Of a stretch of DNA of 64,000 nucleotides, positions 55,172 to 64,000 are shown in pieces. Positions within the stretch are counted from its first letter, which is position 1. Each line of letters begins with the position of its first letter. This DNA comes from Blumeriella jaapii (lineage: Eukaryota > Ascomycota > Leotiomycetes > Helotiales > Drepanopezizaceae): NCBI GenBank assembly GCA_009599575.1, contig VWND01000001.1, positions 1,798,001-1,862,000 on the forward strand, in the 5' to 3' direction. A program made the translations under genes and the position numbers. The notes below the pieces were generated by a model. That model searched no databases. It worked only from the letters and a program-made list of their open reading frames with translations, and was not told where the DNA came from.

Positions 55172-56433
55172 ATGGAACAAAGACAAGAGACCGCGGCAGC
55201 GCCCTTCCCCACCAACCCGGAAGAGTTCGACTCGGACGAGCGGATCTCTTTCTCGAAGCTCGACAACAAGTTCCTGCTCGTGCAGGACGACGGGTCGGAG
55301 TTCGAGTTCGACGACGCGATCCACAAATGGCGGCCCGTCGTTGACGAGACGCTGCTGGAGGAGCAGCGCAAGGCGTACATGGTGTCGGGCGTGGACGAGG
55401 ACGAGCCAGTCGATGCGGCGAGGAGGAAGAGGAAGAAGGAGTACGTCAATGGCGAAGATGTAAGCGCAGACATTCATACAACTACCCCTGCGGTTCCAGT
55501 CTTCTATGTTGTGTCAAGCACGCAGTGAAATCTCGCGGTCTGGCGATTCAATCACCGATTTGAACTACATGGAACCGAACTGACGTTGCGCAGGAAGGCG
55601 GACGCGCAACGAAAGCCCCCAAGAAAGCGAAGGCGCCCCTCCCTCCGCGGCCTAACACCGCAGTATACGTGACCGGCCTCCCTCACGACGCAACAGTGCA
55701 AGAAGTGCACGACCTCTTCTCCCGCAAATGCGGCGTCATCGCCGAAGAGATAGACAGCGGTAAGCCGCGCATAAAGCTCTACACGGACTCCAATGGGGAT
55801 TTCAAGGGCGACGCCTTGATCGTGTTCTTCAAGGCGCCGTCCGTGGAGATGGCCATCACCCTGCTGGATGACACGGAGTTCAGGCTGGGCGACCGTTCGA
55901 GCGGCCACATGCGGGTGCAGGCAGCGGAGAGCAGTTACAAGAAGGTGCAGCACGCGGACGGCGGCGACGGCGGCGCGGAGACGACGGAGAGGAAGAAGAC
56001 GAGCATGAAGGACAAGCAGAAGATCATCAAGAAGACGCAGAAGCTGGACGCGCGGCTGGCGGATTGGGGCGACGAGGAGCCGTCGAGCATCGTGGAGACG
56101 AGCTCGCGCTGGGACAAGGTCGTCATCCTCAAGCACATGTTCACGCTGGAAGAGCTGGCCGAGGACCCGGCGGCGATCCTAGATATCAAGGAGGACATCC
56201 GGGAGGAGTGCAGCAAGCTGGGGGAGGTGACGAACGTGGTGCTATTTGATTTGGAGGAGGAAGGCATTGCGAGCGTGAGATACGCCAACGCGGAGGCGGC
56301 GAAGGCGTGCGTGGTTTTGATGCACGGTAGGAGTTTCGCGGGCCAGAAGGTCGTCGCCTACATCTCGGATGGGAAGGAGCAGTTTAAGAAGTCGAAGAAG
56401 AAGCTTGATGAGGATGAGGAAAACGGCTCATGA
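55172..56433 (+). CDS. CUS2: CUS2/Tat-SF1-like splicing factor with two RRM domains
   Basis: Two exons, 55172-55459 and 55594-56433, giving 375 residues; the 134-base intron has an AACTGAC branch point. RRM1 is about 117-200 (AVYVTGLPHDATVQEVHDLF as its first strand and helix; KGDALIVFF as RNP-like). RRM2 is about 267-360 (KVVILKHMFTLEELAED, then VVLFDLEEEGIASVRY and GRSFAGQKVVAYI). This arrangement matches yeast Cus2 and human Tat-SF1. These proteins work with U2 snRNP in pre-spliceosome assembly in the nucleus by binding SF3B1; RRM2 here has the longer helix typical of a UHM-type domain. The N-terminus includes FLLVQDDGSEFEFD, a GYF-like acidic start, and the C-terminus is Lys/Glu-rich. Third positions are strongly GC-biased. 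Confidence 0.9.
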
Positions 56434-56893
56434 GAGAGCCATGATGCTTGCTTGATAGAAGTTTATACCCGGGTAGTAGTAGGCAGTTGTAGGAACATTC
56501 TGTATTTTAGTGGTCTACCGAATGGACCAAAGTCAACACAGAAACAACCCCAACAAAAAAGGTAAATGGGTGATTCCCTTGTGCACAGAAACAAGTATTG
56601 CTTTTCTTCTCGCATTCGAGGGGACTCGTAAGAAAGCGATTTCTTTGTCACCAAGTACTACTCATTTACAAATATCCACACAATCCTGTATGATCGTAAG
56701 ACGGTAGATCTACGCTGGGCCGAACCTCAGCAGGAGAGATAACCAAGAAGCATCGTTGGGATGTTCTCGGTCTACAAAATCAATGCCTCGTTGTGCAGCA
56801 TCCCAGTATCAAAGCAACGACGCCCTTCAAAGACTCGCTTAACGCCGGCCCCATGGAAACAAGAACGCCAGCCTTCCTGGTGCTCACCCACGA
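56434..56893. other. Convergent intergenic region
   Basis: 460 bases between the 3' ends of the CUS2-like gene (+) and the DUF3405 gene (-), which must include both terminators. Nothing else seen. Confidence 0.5.
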
Positions 56894-59365
56894 TCAAGCA
56901 TCAGGATTGCTCTCCGGAATCTCCTCCTTCTCGCTCGACTCCTCCACCGGCAGCTCCACTCCTTTCACGGGATGGATAAGCATCGGCGGGAGACACATCC
57001 TCCCCTCGCCGCCTCTCATGCCATTAACGCCCTTCCCATCTCTCCCTTCGTCTACCGTCAGCTCGAACTCCTCGCCTCCCTCGTTGTTCACCTTGAACCC
57101 CAACCACCGTCTCCACAGGTTGGGCGCGAAGCCCGCGTTGTAGTACCACGACATGCCCAACAGGTTGTGCTCTTTCTCGCCAAAGACGCTCGTTCTCGAT
57201 CCCCCAGTGGCGCCGTTCCGGCCCGCGTTCATGACGCCGGCGAGGTAGGGGGTCGGCCACTCGCGGTCGACGTAGATGGGATGAGGTGCGTAGACGGCTT
57301 TGTAGCCGTGGTGCAAGGCGGTCGTGGGCGCCCACATCTCCGAGAAGGCATGGTGCTTCTTGAATGCGGTTTCTCGGTGCATGGTGTTCAGAAGGCGCTT
57401 GGACATCCTTGACGAAGTGACAATAGCTGCACGGCGTGGGGGCAGACCGCCGCTGGAATTGTAGCCGGTGATGTCGGATTCCAAGAGCCATGTGGTTCCC
57501 TCGGGGTCAAAGAGGGGGTTGAATGTGATGAGGTCGGCGTCTTCGCCTACTCCCCAGGAGTGCTTGTCCTTCTCGTAGCTGGTGGTCGGCATGGGATCAT
57601 GTTCGATTTCGAACCAGTCCTCTGGGTCGTGAGGGCGCTCAGGGCCCCAGATCGGCTTGTCTCCTTTCCGCTCGGTGGCTTTGGCGCCCTTAATCCCGGC
57701 CCATATATTGTCTGGACTCTCCGTTCCCATGTCGGTCTGGATGCGAACCATGTGCGTAAAGTCCTCCCAGGACCCGTGGACAGATGGAATATAGAACCGA
57801 GAACTCCTCTCCCACAGTCCCTTGCGGGGTTGTTTTTTCGTCCAGGAGCCGATCTGCGAGAACAGATTGTAATAGTGGCCCGTGTATCGAATGTCAATCT
57901 CCCAGTGCCAAAAGAAATCGTACTCTGGATGAACATGGGCAAAATGTTGCATAGCCATCTGCAGTCCGCGGTACGGGCCGTGGACAGGGCGATCTCGTAT
58001 GAAAGTGTCGAAAATACCTTGGTAGTGCATAAGCATCTGAGTTTCACTCCATAACGTTGTGATTCCACGGAATTCTTCTGGGACGGAGTCGTTCAGGTGC
58101 GTCTGGTAAGTGACTTCATCGGCCCAAATTGGGTATTTGGGCTCGTCCTTGACCTGAACGAGGAGATGTACGTCGTATTCTCCTCCCGATCCAAGCGAAA
58201 GTTCCGAAATCATTGCTCTGAGATGAAGAATGTCCTCCTCGCGGTATTCAAAGTCGTCCCATGAACGAATCACAACCGCAGTCCGTGGTAAATGGTTCTT
58301 GGCAGTAGTCTCGTTGGAAGAAGCGACCCCTTCATCCCTCTTGTCGTTGATGGAAAACCCAGTTGGAGCTTTAGGTGCAGGAATATTGGCAGCAAACCGA
58401 TCAGCATTGGCTTGGTAGCATCTCTTCTGTGCTGCACCCCAGTCAATTTTCGAATAATCAACTTGATTGGCTCGCGGATTGTTTTCCCAGACAGCTTCAG
58501 ACCCCTCCGTATCACCGTGTTGACCTGTACCGGTGCCCCCATATTTTGAAGCGTAACCATACCCGTAGGCACCAAGTCTACCATATCTCTCGAAGCAGAT
58601 GTCTTCCGGTAAGCCGAGAACTTCATACGATCCCATAACATTATCCGGAAAGCCACTGGGCCTGCCTTCATAATACTGGAGTCGAGGAACGCGAATTGTG
58701 GATTGTTCGTCAAGAAAGCACTCCTGCACTGGGACGTACTCGCCCGAGTACAAATCAGACGTCTGATCCTTGTAGGCTTCGAATGGTTTGCTCGTAGGCA
58801 AGTCTCGGATTGGAGTAGCGGTTGTTTCGTTCGAGATAGGCATCTCATCTTCAGCTGTCGGGTATTCCGGCTTGTTCTCTGCGAACGGTACCAGAGTTCG
58901 GATCCCCCCGTAGTACCTCGACAAGAATTCGAACTTCTCCCACGTTGGCGGCCGTGGTGCCGGTCGCGATCCTAGATCTCCTGTCTCTACTCTGCGAGAC
59001 GAGACTACACTCATGCGCACCAGCGTCAACATGAAGATCACGAGCGTCGATATCAATGCCAGACACAGATACCGCATTGTTTTGTTTGGCACCCTATGTA
59101 CTGGAGCTCGCGGAGGAAGCGATAACTTCCGCCTGAGCATTGGTCGATTGGAGGAGTACGATCCGGAGGTCTCGCGAGAAGAAATGGCGGAGGAGGCATA
59201 GTCGGATTCATCGTCGGTTTCTTCTTCTGAGGTCTCAGAATAGGCATATTTTTCGAGGTCAACATCTTTCCGTCGCCGATTGGCGTGTATTTGTGATCTC
59301 GAATGCTTGGAAGGAGATGATCGTTTTGTGACCTTCAATGTGTCGAGGGGACTGTAGCCAGCCAT
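56894..59365 (-). CDS. DUF3405-family single-pass membrane protein
   Basis: One exon, 823 residues from MAGYSPLDTL. The open frame extends upstream to 59521 but has no ATG there and meets a stop. A Ser/Glu-rich cytosolic tail of about 97 residues is followed by one membrane helix (98-118, RYLCLALISTLVIFML) and a luminal domain, so type II topology like Golgi enzymes. The luminal part matches my memory of DUF3405: RTAVVIRSWDDFEYREEDIL, LHLRAMISELSLGSGGEYDV, FFWHWEIDIRYTGHYYNLF, GADEDADLITFNPLFDPEGT-like GEDADLITFNPLFDPEGT, and RRAAIVTSSRMSKRLL. These fungal proteins are thought to be glycosyltransferase-like, but no activity is known. The WEID motif could be a metal-binding acidic motif, which is inference. 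Confidence 0.85.
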   Translation of the reverse strand: MAGYSPLDTLKVTKRSSPSKHSRSQIHANRRRKDVDLEKYAYSETSEEETDDESDYASSAISSRETSGSYSSNRPMLRRKLSLPPRAPVHRVPNKTMRYLCLALISTLVIFMLTLVRMSVVSSRRVETGDLGSRPAPRPPTWEKFEFLSRYYGGIRTLVPFAENKPEYPTAEDEMPISNETTATPIRDLPTSKPFEAYKDQTSDLYSGEYVPVQECFLDEQSTIRVPRLQYYEGRPSGFPDNVMGSYEVLGLPEDICFERYGRLGAYGYGYASKYGGTGTGQHGDTEGSEAVWENNPRANQVDYSKIDWGAAQKRCYQANADRFAANIPAPKAPTGFSINDKRDEGVASSNETTAKNHLPRTAVVIRSWDDFEYREEDILHLRAMISELSLGSGGEYDVHLLVQVKDEPKYPIWADEVTYQTHLNDSVPEEFRGITTLWSETQMLMHYQGIFDTFIRDRPVHGPYRGLQMAMQHFAHVHPEYDFFWHWEIDIRYTGHYYNLFSQIGSWTKKQPRKGLWERSSRFYIPSVHGSWEDFTHMVRIQTDMGTESPDNIWAGIKGAKATERKGDKPIWGPERPHDPEDWFEIEHDPMPTTSYEKDKHSWGVGEDADLITFNPLFDPEGTTWLLESDITGYNSSGGLPPRRAAIVTSSRMSKRLLNTMHRETAFKKHHAFSEMWAPTTALHHGYKAVYAPHPIYVDREWPTPYLAGVMNAGRNGATGGSRTSVFGEKEHNLLGMSWYYNAGFAPNLWRRWLGFKVNNEGGEEFELTVDEGRDGKGVNGMRGGEGRMCLPPMLIHPVKGVELPVEESSEKEEIPESNPDA

Positions 59366-61040
59366 TCTGGGCCGCTTCGCGAGGAATGCTCGCTGTCTAG
59401 AGTAAACAAAATCAGGAATGTCGATGGGAGTTGTGCGAGGAATGTACGCGGCGAAGTTATTTGTTGGCTTGGGTATCCATGAACGATATGTGAAGATTCC
59501 AGAGGCTTTCAAAAAGTCCAACGCGCCGATATTGAGAAGCTTGACGGTCGGCCTAGTTCTGTTTTACGCGATCACCAACATAATAACAAAAAAGCCGCGC
59601 TGCTGTTGATCCGGCAACAGGGAAGGTACTGTAAACACTAGCAACACAAGCGACACAAGCGAAATAAGCGACATAAGCGATGTAAGCGATCTTTGCAGGA
59701 CTTGTCTTAGCGGTACGCTAACTCCGCGTTACGCTACTCAAATATACAGTACCTACGGAGCTTCTTCCCCACTCCTTGCCCTACCTACACCTGCTTACGT
59801 CCCTTGAATCTTCAATATAATACTTCTTTACTTTCTTGAGCACCTTCGCTCCATCCTGGATTTGGACCAAGTTTGCGACACACGAGCGCCGGTCTGCCTT
59901 TTCATATTGGAACGCCATTTACTTCGAGTCTTCATGGCATTCTTGAGCCAGGCACAGACAGCGACCATGCGCGCCACGGGGTGGGTGCATTAGAAGCAGA
60001 GACATTGAAAAGCCCGCAGATGCATTGTCACCACAGCACTGCAAAGCCTGCATGCTGGAGGTGTTCCTACTGGCTGCTTCGATCACGATCACCGCAAGCC
60101 AGGCCAGAGCCGTCCTCCCGTCGCCGCCGCACATGCAGTTGCTGGGCTGCTGGCAAGGCTGGTGGTGCTGGTGCTGGTGAACATCTGCACTGCGAACAAG
60201 AGAAATTGAGCAATATTGTTGGATTTGATAGGCCGAAAAGGGAATCCCTCTAGTTGGGACGGACCAGCACCAGCACCAGATCCTCGTACTCCTCGTACTC
60301 CTCTGCTCCTACTGAACCTACTATTAGGTAGGAGTTGGTAGGTAGGTAGGAAGGATTTCCTTGGCCTCCCACGGCCACATGGTACGACACAAAGATACTG
60401 TACTGTACGTACCTGCGAGATACAGCCAACAGCAAGAAGGAGGTGTGCATGAGGTTGTACGTATCGTCTGAAAGTTAGACAAGGACGAGGACCCGAAGCG
60501 TTTCTGCCATCCTGAATCCTGCACAGCTTGCTACAATTTGGCGCATGACCAAATGGAGCCTTTACAGCCACCATTTATTTAAAGCCTCCTCTCCCCCACC
60601 GTCTTTTGGCTTGGACTTCTCTTTGCTCATCCTTTCCATGTTTTCCTTAGACATTCCTCTCCACCGCCTGATAGTTCTATTAGGGGTATCAGATTCTTCT
60701 TGCGTTCTTTCACTGTCAATGCAATACCGTCCTCTGGTGCCGTTCCTCAAGCTCGCTCGCTCATTGAGACCTTACTCGTCGCTGTGCCAAGCTGTCAACT
60801 CAGCTTTCCTTAGATCATTGCCCCATTATCAGACTGCTTCCTTAAGCCTCAAATCATTGCATTTTCATCGTGACTGCTGAGGTCTCTTTTTTCAGCTCTT
60901 GCTTTCTTTGTCAAGCATCAGAGCTACGGAAGTTGCTAAACGCCACCTGACTATTTTCCTGTCCCTTCCACCTGAAGCCACCTTAGGTTAGTAAATCTGC
61001 TTCATCTACATTTGCGAGGATCTGACGACGTTCCACAGAA
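59366..61040. other. Shared upstream region of the DUF3405 and luciferase-domain genes
   Basis: 1.7 kb between divergent starts. Nine-base CAAGCGACA-type repeats lie at 59643-59690, about 300 bases before the DUF3405 ATG. A GGTAGGTAGG run is at 60337-60352, and TACTGTACTGTACGTAC at 60396-60412. No gene supported; the frames at 59873-60574 have no family features. Confidence 0.5.
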
Positions 61041-61976
61041 ATGGAAGTTTCCACCGCAATGTCAAATACAACCAGCCAGGTCTTTGTTGATTCTGACTAC
61101 CCATCTGATCCACCGATGTCGATGACCCAACATGACATCCTCCAGATTACTCTGAGCGGGCCGGGACTGGTGCTGACCATCCTTTCTCTCGTGATCAGTA
61201 TACAAATTTTGCAACCGTCGCTCACCTGCATCTTACTGGTTCTAGCTCCCGTTCCGTGGATCATCCACAACGACTTTGTCAACTTCGTCAACTTGGGCCC
61301 CGGAGGAACGCCGTCGACCTTCCTCGGCTACCTCAAGATTACCTATCTCCGCCTATTCGCTCTGTCAGATCCCTACACCCCAGCGAGCCTCTCCGAGAAG
61401 ATTTACCCTCCAACTGGCTACTATGAGCGCGCCCAGTCATGGATCCCAAACCGCCGCGGTCCCCGTCCAAAGATCGCCGGCATCGCCCCCCAGCGCCAGC
61501 TCGACCAACCCGGCTGCGCGAAGATGAACCAAATGCTACGCACGAGTCTCGAGAATCTCGCCCTCAAGCACCCAGATACCTTCCGAATCGGGACCTCCTG
61601 CTTTGAGAAGAAGGGCCTGGCTCTCTTCGCCCGGAACCCGATCAACGTCACCTGCCGCGGGGAAATCTGCCACGTCCACGACAGCGATCGCAGCATGCAC
61701 ATGAGCTTGCACCCAGACGATGCCAAGGTCGTGCTCGAGAAGGGGTGGGGCGAGAGGCACCCGTTGGCTCGTGGTGGCTGGATGAAGGCCTACGTGCCGC
61801 GCGAGTTCATCATGGTTTACGCGCCGCGAGACCGCACGGAGCTGGACGTCGTGTGCCGGATCATTGAAGCCGCTGGCTTCTGGGTGAGTGACACATGCTT
61901 CGACTTGAAGGTCGAGGGCCCGCTCTTCTCACAAAGGAAGGCCGAGGCTGGGGAAACAGCTCATGAGCATAGCTGA
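61041..61976 (+). CDS. Luciferase-domain (DUF5519-like) membrane-anchored protein
   Basis: One exon, 311 residues. A hydrophobic hairpin or pair of helices lies at about 42-75. The C-terminal half carries the fungal 'luciferase' domain pattern: ICHVHDSDRSMHMSLHPDDA, KGWGERHPLARGG, EFIMVYAPRDRTELDVVCRIIEAAGFWV. Proteins with this domain in ascomycetes are widespread and not luminescent as far as known; the name comes from distant similarity to a fungal luciferase-associated domain. The His residues and the RHPL/YAPR motifs are the most conserved part and could be a catalytic pocket (inference). Start is the first ATG; a second is six residues in. Exon is GC-rich, unlike the following 2 kb. Confidence 0.85.
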   Translation: MEVSTAMSNTTSQVFVDSDYPSDPPMSMTQHDILQITLSGPGLVLTILSLVISIQILQPSLTCILLVLAPVPWIIHNDFVNFVNLGPGGTPSTFLGYLKITYLRLFALSDPYTPASLSEKIYPPTGYYERAQSWIPNRRGPRPKIAGIAPQRQLDQPGCAKMNQMLRTSLENLALKHPDTFRIGTSCFEKKGLALFARNPINVTCRGEICHVHDSDRSMHMSLHPDDAKVVLEKGWGERHPLARGGWMKAYVPREFIMVYAPRDRTELDVVCRIIEAAGFWVSDTCFDLKVEGPLFSQRKAEAGETAHEHS

Positions 61977-64000
61977 GATAACAGCCTTGAGCCAGGGCTT
62001 GGGATATGGCTTGGGATATGGCTTGGGATATGATGATCATGAAATTGCATTATGCGGGACCTGTGTCTACTATACCCCTCTGAATTTTTTGTTTGGATTT
62101 GCTGCAGGGTTTTCAGCAAGGAGTTTCGAGTATTGCAAATTTGTATTTCACATGAGAAATTTTTTTTGGAAAACAACATGCGGTGGTGTGACTTCTGTGT
62201 TGTGCTTGCGCCTGGAACAACAATCGCCTTATCTCACTGCAAAAAACTTCGCTTAGGAGGTGTTCAACCCGTTCATGCTATCGTTCGGTATTCATTAGTG
62301 CTGGCTGATATGGTTTCCCCCACAATACTCTGTTGCATTTCAGACGAATTGAAAATAATTTTTTTGGCGGACTTGGAGGCTTACAAACCTCCTCTCCGAA
62401 TGCATGGAGATAGACTTCAACTACACGCGGTACGGAATCACGGAGCCTCTCCTGGTGAGGTGATTGATACAAGTACCTGTTCAGATCTTACCCTACCTAC
62501 GCATCTGAAGATCCCCTTCCGACGCCTAGGAAACAAGCAGAACGACAACGCTCCAGCATTTCGAACACAGAGCCGATCTCACGTAATCAATAGCGTGCTT
62601 AATTGCGGTTGTCATAGCACTTGCGGATACAATACAGAACTCCTCTAAACCATCTTGCATTTCGGCCGTATCTCAGCATTGCAACAGTTGGCATCTTAGA
62701 CTTCTGCTCACCCCGGGGACTTCCTATTCCAAGATACCATCTTAGCATTGGGTATTACCTCGGAGAAGAGCGTTAACACCCCGAGATGTGGTGAGCAGAG
62801 GTACTTCTACTATCTCAGAGCAATATTGAGCGGTGGCCATCTGGAGCTCATGCCATCTGGAGCTCATGCCACGTTCCTTCCTTCTCGGCTATGCCTGAAT
62901 ATCGTCATGATATCGAGTTCTCTGCTGAAAAAAGGTCTCAAAGTGAATCGGGCATGACCTATATGATTTTACATCACATTGTTCCGTGTTGCCATTGTTC
63001 CCCCCTCCCACCCCGCCCATGTAAGGAACGGGTCTTTGAAAGGGGAGACAAGTATTTTGGAGCGACTTGATCTACATCCAGATTGAGTCTCACTCGAAAG
63101 CTCCGCAAGTTGTGAGATCTAGCAAATCTAGATCTTTACCTTTCTCTTTTTTCCCTTTTGAGATCATAGCCATGCACGTCTATTCTCGTGTTCGATGGAT
63201 GATATGGCCAGACCACTAGACTCGAGGACTGGGACGCGAAATATCCTTACCCATAAGCTTGACGATGGGAGTGTCAGGCAGAAACGGCTAGAGTCACTTC
63301 TAAAAACACACTTTCGGAGAACAGGTGAATGGGTGGTGGATCGACCTACCGCAGCTCTTTTCAGATGATGGATGAGCAACCACGATACTCACCTGGATCG
63401 CCGATTATGGGCGATAACTTCGGGGCGTATGATCTTCCTTCAATTATCGTTTTGAGTGGAATTGAATTTTGTCGAGAGGTGACGGCGAGGCGAACGGCTA
63501 AAGACATAGTGGGTCTGATATAATATAAAAATGCTCTGAATGCGAGATCCGCCTTGTATTGCGGTTTTCCGTAAGGCTAGGGATCTCTCCACTCCCTGGT
63601 CAACCACCCCGTATTCATCCAGATCACCACCAGGGTAGTATTGATATCTTGTTTAAGCGGTCCTTGTTGGCTTTGATTGGTCAAAAGCTTCGGCTGGCTA
63701 GTCCTGACCGAACAAAAGTCCAAAGATCAACCTCCACTGACTTTCAGGGATGTGTGTGTTCACAGTAGAGCAATGACAAGTTTCTGGACAGGTTGATGGA
63801 GAGCCTTCCCGAGGGAAAAAAGGATAAGCAAGTATTTCCTCGGTGCGAAGTGGACTACATGTCATATAAGCCGGGGGCCTATCATTCTCGGTTACGATTA
63901 TTCAAGCTAACTTACTGTTCCCAAACTTGCTTATCTCTTGAAATAAGACAAGTCAGTGCCAACGAAGCCAACATAGAGCCCGAACAGCAGCGCCCCAAGC
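61977..64000. other. Gene-free right edge
   Basis: About 2 kb with no supported gene. Three copies of GGCTTGGGATAT lie just after the luciferase-domain stop (61998-62032). A direct duplication of CATCTGGAGCTCATGC lies at 62838-62870. The AT content is higher in 62040-62380. The longest open frame (62052-62648) has no family features. Confidence 0.45.

Noticed and set aside
62052..62648. 198-codon open frame at the right edge
   Set aside because: No recognisable motif, AT-rich beginning, and codon use unlike the neighbouring genes.

Overview
This window is nuclear DNA of a filamentous ascomycete (Pezizomycotina). The genes have short introns of about 44 to 190 bases with fungal branch points such as TGCTAAC or TACTAAC, the proteins are typical ascomycete families, and the first kilobase carries a Ty3/Gypsy retroelement whose damage (Trp and Gln codons turned to stops in AT-rich DNA) looks like repeat-induced point mutation. 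The class cannot be fixed from sequence alone. All coding calls were made by joining exons by eye at GT-AG (once GC-AG) sites; no search was run.

Layout. 1-3.2 kb: decayed transposons and short palindromic repeats. 3.2-15 kb: housekeeping genes IML2, SEM1, PGK1, an Mpv17-family gene with an apparent frameshift, and an RSC7-type chromatin remodeller subunit. 15-20.5 kb: a gene-free, low-complexity stretch with a complete-looking 616-bp MITE. 20.5-36.5 kb: an asparagine-synthetase-like gene divergent from VPS9, then two divergent fungal transcription factor genes around a pyrimidine-rich spacer, then a conserved 768-residue protein. 37.2-40.3 kb: an AT-rich island with three tandem copies of a small secreted 8-cysteine protein gene. 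40.8-49.7 kb: a two-membrane-segment protein, a family X DNA polymerase and a low-complexity acidic protein. 49.7-55.1 kb: gene-free, with two 478-bp MITEs in opposite orientation. 55.1-62 kb: a CUS2/Tat-SF1-like splicing factor, a DUF3405 membrane protein and a luciferase-domain protein. 62-64 kb: nothing recognisable.

The genes are independent and monocistronic; I see no biosynthetic gene cluster. The most novel item is the secreted 8-cysteine family: the three copies share a cysteine pattern, signal peptides, TATA position and blocks of promoter, so they arose by tandem segmental duplication and then diverged. It has the look of an effector-like or antimicrobial-like family, which is inference only. 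Second are the two inverted identical-length MITEs and the MITE with an internal 15-bp minisatellite. Third is a dispersed short palindrome (GTACTGTAC / TACAGTAC) that recurs in nearly every gene-free stretch and is almost absent from exons. Fourth, the Mpv17 gene and one Zn2Cys6 gene carry small deletions that break frame in conserved positions: either recent gene loss or assembly errors.
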